A program made the position numbers and the translations under genes. Source: Fusicatenibacter_A intestinipullorum (GTDB taxonomy: Bacteria; Bacillota; Negativicutes; Acidaminococcales; Acidaminococcaceae). Taken from it: a stretch of DNA of 64,000 nt. Location of the stretch: assembly GCA_019117495.1 (NCBI GenBank), contig DWZP01000031.1, positions 62,001 through 126,000 on the forward strand. Direction: 5' to 3'. Positions 59,254-64,000 of the stretch are shown here, in pieces. A model generated the notes under the pieces. The model searched no databases. It saw only the letters and a list, made by a program, of their open reading frames with translations, and was not told the DNA's origin. The number at the start of each line of letters is the position of its first letter. Position 1 is the first letter of the stretch.

Positions 59254-60781
59254 CAAAATAGCTTTAAAACTTACATTGTATTTTGCCGCAGTGCTTTTGG
59301 TGTTCGCACTGGTGGTAGGCGGCAGCTTTGCGCATTTTTTCCGCGAGCATACGGTGGATATAAAAAGCACGGAACTTAAACAGCGCGCCGTGCGCATTGC
59401 CGAAGTGCTGAGCGAAAATGCAGGCTGGCTGGAAAAACGCGGAGGCATAGCCAATACGCGCTTTATAAGTTACATTAACAACATCACCATGGAAGATGTG
59501 TGGGTTGTTAACAGTGACCGCGAACTGAAACTGCCGCAGCGCATGAACCACCATATGGGCATGCACCAGCGGATGATGCACGCAGATACGCAGGCTCAGG
59601 TGCCGCCGATGAAGGAGTTTCCGCGCCGCAGCGTTACTTTTGAGCAGCTGTCCGAGGTTACACGCAACTGCGTGGAGCAGGCGTTTGCCGGTACGGTATC
59701 GGTAGCGGAAGATTTTAACCCTGTGCGTGAGGAAACCATGCTTTGCGCCGCTGCGCCTGTATATGACGAAAACGGTGCTATCCAGGCGGCAGTGCTTCTG
59801 CATTACCCCGTGCAGGGCTTGCAGTCCGCAACGTGGGAAGGCGTAAGAATTCTGCTTTTATCCTGCGCGATTGCGCTTTTGCTGGTATCGTTTTTAAGCG
59901 TGCTGTTCAGCTGGAAATTTACGCGCCCCTTAAACCGCATGAAGGAAGTGGCGCAGAAAATGGCAGAGCACGATTACACTGAACGCTGCAACATCAAGCA
60001 GAATGATGAAATAGGCGCGCTTGCCGCCACGCTTGACGAACTGGGCAGCCGCCTTCTGGACGCCGACGAGGCAGGGCGCAAGCTGGAAAAACTGCGCCGC
60101 AGCTTTATCGCCAACATATCGCACGAACTGCGCACGCCGGTAACGGTTATCCGCGGCAGCCTGGAAGCGCTGAATGACAAGGTTGTTACCGATAAGGAAG
60201 AAGTGGAGCAGTATTACAGGCAAATGCTGAAGGAAAGCCTGTTTTTGCAGCGGCTGATTAACGATTTGCTGGATTTGTCGCGTTTGCAGAATACGGATTT
60301 CCCCATTGAAAAGGAAAACATTAATTTGTGCGACGTAGTGCAGGACGCCGCCCGTGCCAGCAAGCAGCTGGGGCAGAAAAAAGGCGTGCACGTTGACGTT
60401 AAACTGGACAGGAATGTTTACCTTATGGAAGGCGACTACGGCCGCCTGCGCCAGATGCTGATGATATTTTTGGACAACAGCATTAAGTTCAGCCACGAAG
60501 GCGGTACTGTGGAACTGCGCCTTTTAGGCGACAGGCTGACGGTAACGGACCACGGCAGCGGAGTAAAACAGGAAGATTTGCCGTATGTGTTTGAACGTTT
60601 TTATAAAACACGCGGAGAAGCCAATAAAAACGGCAGCGGGCTTGGGCTTGCTATTGCCCGGGAAATAGCCCTGCGCCACAATATTAAAGTGAGCATGGAA
60701 AGCGTGCCTGATGAAGAAACTGCGGTAATTATGATATTGCCGCCGGCAGGAGAGGATGCGGAAAATGAATTACGGATGTAA
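59246..60781 (+). CDS. Sensor histidine kinase with Met/His-rich periplasmic loop
   Basis: Two spans (about 9-30 and 195-217) bracket a periplasmic domain containing RMNHHMGMHQRMMH (99-112), a dense Met/His cluster suggesting Cu, Ag or Zn sensing. HAMP follows, then DHp FIANISHELRTPVTV (phospho-His about 296) and a HATPase with NSIKFSHEGG, DHGSGV and GSGLGLAIA. 511 aa. ATG 59246 has GAGGAGA upstream. With the divergent His-rich CpxP-like protein it suggests a metal- or envelope-stress circuit. Confidence 0.9.
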   Translation: MHNKIALKLTLYFAAVLLVFALVVGGSFAHFFREHTVDIKSTELKQRAVRIAEVLSENAGWLEKRGGIANTRFISYINNITMEDVWVVNSDRELKLPQRMNHHMGMHQRMMHADTQAQVPPMKEFPRRSVTFEQLSEVTRNCVEQAFAGTVSVAEDFNPVREETMLCAAAPVYDENGAIQAAVLLHYPVQGLQSATWEGVRILLLSCAIALLLVSFLSVLFSWKFTRPLNRMKEVAQKMAEHDYTERCNIKQNDEIGALAATLDELGSRLLDADEAGRKLEKLRRSFIANISHELRTPVTVIRGSLEALNDKVVTDKEEVEQYYRQMLKESLFLQRLINDLLDLSRLQNTDFPIEKENINLCDVVQDAARASKQLGQKKGVHVDVKLDRNVYLMEGDYGRLRQMLMIFLDNSIKFSHEGGTVELRLLGDRLTVTDHGSGVKQEDLPYVFERFYKTRGEANKNGSGLGLAIAREIALRHNIKVSMESVPDEETAVIMILPPAGEDAENELRM

Positions 60782-61514
60782 CGGCAGGCGCGCCGTAATA
60801 AGCGGCGGCACCAGCGGCATAGGGCTTGCGGCGGCGCGTACGCTTTTGGCGGACGGCGCGGAAGTGTGGCTTTTGGCGCGCACGGAACGTCCGCAGCTTT
60901 TGGCGGAACTTAAAGAAAACTACGGAGAAAAAGTGCATTTTATACAATGTGATGTTGTAAATGTTGCTAGCTGCAAAGCTGCGGCGGCGCAGATAAAAAA
61001 TGCCGGCAGCGTTGATTTTTTGGTAAACAGTGCAGGCATTTACCGCGAGCAGAGTATGGAAATGCTGACGGAAACCGAGTTTGATGAAATTTTTGGTGTG
61101 AATGTAAAAGGCACGGTGTTTTTAACGCAGGCGCTGCTGCCATACATGGCAGCAGGGGGCGCGGTGGTAAACGTAGCTTCGGACGCAGGAGTGAGCGGCA
61201 ACTACGGCTGTGCTGCCTACTGCGCCAGCAAAGGGGCAGTGGTGGCGTTTACCCGCGCCCTGGCGCTGGATACAGCGCCGCGCCTGCGGGTTAACTGCGT
61301 ATGCCCTGCCGATATTGATACGCCGCTTTTGCAGCGTCAGCTTGAAGCGGCAGGCGGCAGCTATACACTGGCGGATGTTGCGGAAGCCTACCCTGTGGGG
61401 CGCGTTGGGCGTGCGGAAGAAGTAGCGCACGTAATCTGCTCGCTTTTAAGCCCGGCCAACAGCTTTATGACCGGCAGCGTTGTCACCGTAGACGGCGGCT
61501 TAACGGCAAAGTAA
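60765..61514 (+). CDS. Short-chain dehydrogenase/reductase
   Basis: Rossmann motif SGGTSGIGLAAAR (about 13-25), NSAG (about 84-87), active-site Ser near VASDAGVSG and YxxxK as YCASK (about 147-151), and a C-terminal VTVDGGLTAK. 249 aa, classical SDR. ATG 60765 is used since AGGAGAGG (60748-60755) suits it, while ATG 60756 touches this SD. It overlaps the kinase gene by 17 bases and is likely co-transcribed with it. Substrate unknown. Confidence 0.88.
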   Translation: MNYGCNGRRAVISGGTSGIGLAAARTLLADGAEVWLLARTERPQLLAELKENYGEKVHFIQCDVVNVASCKAAAAQIKNAGSVDFLVNSAGIYREQSMEMLTETEFDEIFGVNVKGTVFLTQALLPYMAAGGAVVNVASDAGVSGNYGCAAYCASKGAVVAFTRALALDTAPRLRVNCVCPADIDTPLLQRQLEAAGGSYTLADVAEAYPVGRVGRAEEVAHVICSLLSPANSFMTGSVVTVDGGLTAK

Positions 61515-61589
61515 GCAGTTAAGCTATTTTTGTTGGCGGCAAAGTACAGCAGGTTAAAATTATAAAAATTTAATTTTTGGAGTTTGGTT

Positions 61590-61937
61590 ATGGAACAAGT
61601 ATGGGGTTTGGTGGCGCTGATTGGCGCTGCGCAGATTTTAAATTCGGTAAAACAGTTAAAAAACAGCCGCCGGGAGATGTTTAACGGCGGCGGAACGTAT
61701 ACTTTATTTTTGTTTTCCAATTTGTTAAATATTTTAAGCATGCTTGTGGTTATTTACGGCGTGTTTTTTAACAGCGGCGTTATTTTGCCGGCATTTACTT
61801 TGTGGATTTTTAACTGGCATTTGTTTACCTATTATGCTGCAAAGATAAATAAAAATACAGGCCGCACTATGATTATTGCCATGCGCGTAATTACCGGGCT
61901 GCTGTTATTGGGCTGCGTGTATATTTTGGTAATGTAA
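61590..61937 (+). CDS. Small hypothetical membrane protein, 115 aa
   Basis: Four hydrophobic segments (about 5-18, 38-60, 66-82 and 92-113) with a short basic loop KQLKNSRREMFNGGG. ATG 61590 follows TTGGAG. No family recognised. It lies 75 bases after the SDR gene and 24 bases before the antitoxin promoter of TA locus 2. Confidence 0.6.
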   Translation: MEQVWGLVALIGAAQILNSVKQLKNSRREMFNGGGTYTLFLFSNLLNILSMLVVIYGVFFNSGVILPAFTLWIFNWHLFTYYAAKINKNTGRTMIIAMRVITGLLLLGCVYILVM

Positions 61938-61961
61938 GTTTGGCAAAATGCTAAAAGCCGT

Positions 61962-61990
61962 TTGCAAATGCCGTTTGTTTGTTGTATAAT
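61962..61990 (+). promoter_or_regulatory. Promoter of antisense RNA (TA locus 2)
   Basis: TTGCAA (61962-61967), exactly 17 bases, TATAAT (61985-61990), with no protein gene behind it. Same position relative to the toxin as in TA locus 1. Confidence 0.82.
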
Positions 61991-61996
61991 ACAAAA

Positions 61997-62090
61997 AGAG
62001 AGATAATCTGATGTTTGCCCGTCAGCCCTCTCCTTGTAAATTTTGAGTTTGAAAGAAAGGCTGCCAGACTTTGGCGGTCTTATTTCATTT
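61997..62090 (+). ncRNA. Predicted type I antitoxin RNA, about 95 nt (TA locus 2)
   Basis: Inferred from promoter and hairpin. It should start near AGAGAGATAATCTGATG (61998-62013 region) and end after the stem GCTGCCA/TGGCGGT (62060-62079) followed by CTTATTTCATTTT. The 5' sequence AAAAAGAGAGATAATCTGATG region (61993-62013) is matched, apart from one inserted base, by the toxin mRNA 5' end on the other strand (62242-62223). The RNAs converge and overlap at the terminator. Confidence 0.62.
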
Positions 62091-62100
62091 TACGCCAAAG
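62059..62100. terminator. Bidirectional terminator of TA locus 2
   Basis: Hairpin GCTGCCA...TGGCGGT with one wobble; T-rich runs follow on both strands (CTTATTTCATTTT and CCTTTCTTTC). An alternative stem CTTTGGCG/CGCCAAAG (62080 region to 62099) overlaps it on both strands. Confidence 0.55.
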
Positions 62101-62110
62101 TTGTAAAAAC

Positions 62111-62188
62111 TCAGCGCTTGCCAGAAATAATGGTAGCTACAAGAATACCGAAAGCAATCATTAAAGACAAAGCTTCGTATGTGCTCAT
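62111..62188 (-). CDS. Holin-like type I toxin peptide, 25 aa (TA locus 2)
   Basis: The peptide begins MSTYEALSLMIAFGILVA and ends with SGKR, one membrane helix. It shares EALSLMIAF with the 27-mer at 4558-4641 and strongly resembles the putative holin-like toxin family (Hol_Tox). SD GGGAGGTGG stands before ATG. The SD is locked in a leader hairpin CCTCCC-AATGCA-GGGAGG (62215-62198), so translation probably needs refolding or processing. Too short for ordinary gene callers. Confidence 0.85.
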   Translation of the reverse strand: MSTYEALSLMIAFGILVATIISGKR

Positions 62189-62279
62189 GTACTGCCACCT
62201 CCCTGCATTGGGAGGAACCGACCATCAGAAATCTCTCTTTTTGCAGTAATTATTATAACATAACGCAACTAAAAAGCAA
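62189..62279 (-). promoter_or_regulatory. Toxin promoter and SD-sequestering leader (TA locus 2)
   Basis: On the minus strand TTGCTT (62279-62274), 16 bases, TATAAT (62257-62252), transcript start near 62245. The leader starts AAAAAGAGAGATTTCTGATG (62242-62223) and folds CCTCCC against GGGAGG, the SD itself. Confidence 0.75.
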
Positions 62280-62318
62280 TTACCGTCCTAAAAATGGGGC
62301 AGTAATTGCTTTTTTATT
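62272..62318. terminator. Terminator between TA locus 2 and the Mrp gene
   Basis: AAAGCAATTAC (62274-62284) and GTAATTGCTTT (62302-62312) with T/A tracts on both sides. It ends the minus-strand Mrp transcript and abuts the toxin promoter. Confidence 0.75.
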
Positions 62319-63147
62319 ATTTATTTTCAGTTGTCAGTTTTTCAAGTATGCCGTCAAGCCATGCGCCGTTAAAGCTTTCTATCGTGCCTGCGTCACAGGC
62401 GGCTGCAAGTTTCGGGTCAATCGGCATGCGGGCAACGGTTTCAACGCCGTGTTTTTGGGCAATTTCGTCAATATGGCTTTCACCGAAAACATGTATTTCC
62501 TTTCCGCAGTCGGGGCAGGTAATGTAGCTCATGTTTTCAACCAGCGCCAGTACCGGCACATCCATCATTTTAGCCATATTAACGGCTTTTTCAACAATCA
62601 TGCCTACAAGTTCCTGCGGCGAGGCAACTATAACAATGCCGTCCACGGGAATGGACTGGAATACTGTCAGCGCTACGTCGCCGGTACCGGGAGGCATATC
62701 AATAAACATATAGTCAACATCGCCCCAGATTACGTCCGTCCAAAACTGTTTAACGGCGCCGGAAATCAGTGGGCCGCGCCATACAACCGGGTCGGTTTCG
62801 TTTTTCATCAGCAGGTTAAGCGACATAACGCCTATGCCTGCCGCGGTTTTTACCGGGAACAAGCCCCATTCGCTTGCTTCGGCGTGGCCGTGCAGGCCAA
62901 AAGCCTTGGGGATGGACGGGCCTGTGATATCGGCATCCATAATTGCTGTTTTATAGCCTTTGCGCCGGGACAGTACTGCCAGAAGCGAGGTTACGAGCGA
63001 TTTGCCGACGCCGCCTTTGCCGCTGACTACGCCTATTACTTTTTTTATGTGGCTCATTTCGTTAGGTTTTTCCAAAAAACTTTCTTTTGTACGTTCGCTG
63101 CAATTTTCGGTGCAGCCTTCGCAGTTATGCGAGCAGTTTTCAACCAT
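62317..63147 (-). CDS. Mrp/NBP35 family P-loop ATPase (Fe-S cluster carrier)
   Basis: Deviant Walker A GKGGVGKSLV (about 43-52), MDADITGPSIP (about 69-79) and FIDMPPGTGD (about 148-157) define ApbC/Mrp proteins, which hold and pass on [4Fe-4S] clusters. The N-terminus has CSHNCEGCTENC (5-16), and ITCPDCGKE (about 210-218) gives the CxxC cluster site. 276 aa. SD GGAGGCAAA lies before ATG 63147. Many Fe-S proteins in the window would be clients. Confidence 0.9.
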   Translation of the reverse strand: MVENCSHNCEGCTENCSERTKESFLEKPNEMSHIKKVIGVVSGKGGVGKSLVTSLLAVLSRRKGYKTAIMDADITGPSIPKAFGLHGHAEASEWGLFPVKTAAGIGVMSLNLLMKNETDPVVWRGPLISGAVKQFWTDVIWGDVDYMFIDMPPGTGDVALTVFQSIPVDGIVIVASPQELVGMIVEKAVNMAKMMDVPVLALVENMSYITCPDCGKEIHVFGESHIDEIAQKHGVETVARMPIDPKLAAACDAGTIESFNGAWLDGILEKLTTENK

Positions 63148-63497
63148 TTGCTTTGCCTCCTGTTGTCTGGCAGCGTTTTGCTGCCGTTTGCATTACAGTG
63201 CTTATAAATTTCAGCATAGCACCGTAAGCGGTATCTGTCAATATTTGCGGCATGGAAAGTATTTGCCTGAATTTTATTCGCCCATACGGCACAGGCGGCA
63301 GCTTTTATTTTTGCTGTATATTATATATAGGAAGGAAGTTGCACTTTAAAAAATTTTTCTGAAAATTTGCCGAAATATTATTGACTTAGTAGGAATTTAT
63401 CCAGTAAAATAGTGGTGCGCAGCTTTATTTAATATTAATTTTCAGTTTGAGTTATATTAATTACAGGCGCAGTCTTATTTTACAGGAGGATTACGCT
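63148..63497. other. Intergenic region with divergent promoters
   Basis: About 350 bases without a gene. A plus-strand promoter TTGACT (63381-63386), 18 bases, TAAAAT (63405-63410) leads to the antiporter fragment and the acetate transporter. TATATATAG near 63318 may belong to another promoter. Nothing else is recognisable. Confidence 0.5.
63381..63410 (+). promoter_or_regulatory. Promoter for the antiporter fragment / SatP unit
   Basis: TTGACT, 18-base spacer, TAAAAT. The leader to ATG 63498 is about 80 bases. Confidence 0.55.
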
Positions 63498-63815
63498 ATG
63501 GTTAAAAATTTCTGGGGAGCCTTAACGGCGTTTATGGCGGCGCTATTTTTGCCGCAGCCTGCTTTTGCAGCCGGGCTTAACGGCGCGGAACTTTCTATCG
63601 GCTGGGTGCTGCCGTTTGCGGGCATACTTTTATGTATTGCCATCTGCCCTTTGGCGGTGCCGCATTTCTGGCACGGCAATTACGGCAAGGTAGCAGTGTT
63701 TTGGGCGCTGGCAACCGCTGTGCCGCTGTTTGTAATTTACGGCGGCGGTGTTGCGGCAGGCAGTGTGGCGCATGCGCTTATCGGTTTGCTGCTGACATGG
63801 CTGTATCTCGTGTAA
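63498..63815 (+). pseudogene. Truncated NhaD-like sodium:proton antiporter (N-terminal fragment)
   Basis: The 105-aa product has a signal-like start (ALTAFMAALFLPQPAFAAG) and then LSIGWVLPFAGILLCIAICPLAVPHFWHGNYGKVAVFWAL, in part GWVLPFAGILL...PHFWHGNYGKVA, which is the conserved N-terminus of NhaD/citrate-transporter-like Na+/H+ antiporters of 430-480 aa. After about 90 residues it ends AHALIGLLLTWLYLV and stops; the rest of the transporter is absent and the next gene begins 63 bases later. SD AGGAGG is intact, so the fragment may still be translated. Confidence 0.65.
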
Positions 63816-63878
63816 GGCACACTAAAGGTATTTATGCCAAGGCATATAAATACAAAATTTAATAAGGAGGAATAAACG

Positions 63879-64000
63879 ATGAGTTCAGACAACAATGAAA
63901 CCAGGCAGGTGCAGATTGCCGTCGCCGACCCGACTCCTCTCGGATTGTTCGGACTTTCCGTGGTGACGTTTGTTGCATCCATGCAGAAGCTGGGTGTGGT
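63879..64000 (+). CDS. Acetate/succinate transporter, GPR1/FUN34/YaaH (SatP) family (partial)
   Basis: Only the first 40 codons are present: MSSDNNETRQVQIAVADPTP then LGLFGLSVVTFVASMQKLG. ADPTPLGLFGLS is close to the family signature NPAPLGLxGF. These six-helix inner-membrane proteins take up acetate or succinate. AAGGAGG precedes ATG 63879. The gene runs off the right edge. Confidence 0.85.
   Translation, partial: MSSDNNETRQVQIAVADPTPLGLFGLSVVTFVASMQKLGV

Noticed and set aside
62179..63207. 342-aa plus-strand frame opposite the Mrp gene
   Set aside because: Antisense of Mrp and of the toxin leader; no SD and no domain.
1..64000. tRNA, rRNA or CRISPR array
   Set aside because: I looked for cloverleaf ends with CCA, 16S/23S signature strings and regular 28-36 base repeats and saw none. 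A tRNAscan/Infernal run would settle it.

Overview
The window is a bacterial chromosome segment. Core genes are moderately GC-rich with strong SD sites and A/T-rich spacers with sigma-A type promoters (TTGACA/TATAAT). A CIRCE-controlled groESL operon, a T-box leader and ECF transporters point to Firmicutes. A periplasmic Spy/CpxP-like protein beside a two-component system and a GtrA/lipid kinase/sulfatase cluster suggest an outer membrane. Together with korDABC, an Mrp ATPase and a SatP acetate transporter, this fits a diderm Firmicute (Negativicutes, perhaps Acidaminococcaceae/Phascolarctobacterium-like). The taxon is inference.

Layout. 1-4.4 kb: tail of an unknown gene, a repeat-rich spacer, then gtrA-like, diacylglycerol-kinase-like and sulfatase-type envelope genes. 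4.4-4.8 kb: a type I toxin-antitoxin locus with a 27-aa holin-like peptide and a convergent antisense RNA. 5-9 kb: small protein, TetR regulator and korDABC (2-oxoacid:ferredoxin oxidoreductase). 9.2-14.2 kb: an AT-rich accessory block with a DUF4143-type ATPase, a helicase fused to a SprT-like metallopeptidase, and a Cys-rich partner. 14.4-18.7 kb: HAD phosphatase, alanyl-tRNA editing protein, groESL. 18.9-25.9 kb: TPR protein, an IS3-family element (IS150 type) lodged in the loop of a terminator hairpin, and a six-gene minus-strand operon: two allantoinase-like (PuuE-type) deacetylases, an amino-acid-type ABC transporter and an Asp/Glu/hydantoin racemase. 26-30.3 kb: small membrane protein, MATE transporter, DUF1638 protein, guaA.

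30.3-41.8 kb looks like an island inserted at the 3' end of guaA. It holds a decayed XRE regulator, a complete type I restriction-modification set (hsdM, an hsdS with an extra Panacea-like C-terminal domain, hsdR, a YgjP-type metallopeptidase) and an AbiA-like reverse transcriptase split by a +1 frameshift. Imperfect direct repeats lie near both ends.

41.9-56.8 kb: GIY-YIG/DUF4357 protein, YbjQ protein, aldehyde dehydrogenase, a T-box leader with a UGG (Trp) specifier controlling a four-gene ECF transporter, HxlR regulator with divergent FMN reductase, then a redox cluster (LysR, two Tat-signal proteins including a ferredoxin-fused aldo/keto reductase, MerR, secreted esterase, ABM-domain protein, cyclophilin-like lipoprotein, another ferredoxin-fused aldo/keto reductase). 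56.9-57.65 kb: an IS200-type element with an RBS-sequestering inverted repeat. 57.7-61.9 kb: CpxP-like protein, divergent two-component system with a Met/His-rich sensor, SDR, small membrane protein. 61.96-62.28 kb: a second type I toxin-antitoxin locus with the same architecture. 62.3-64 kb: Mrp ATPase, a truncated NhaD-like antiporter fragment and the start of a SatP-type acetate transporter. No rRNA, tRNA or CRISPR array was seen.

Most noteworthy: the two unannotated holin-like toxin/antisense RNA loci, the helicase-metallopeptidase block, the guaA-linked defence island with a frameshifted reverse transcriptase, the HsdS-Panacea fusion, and the allantoinase-like transport operon.
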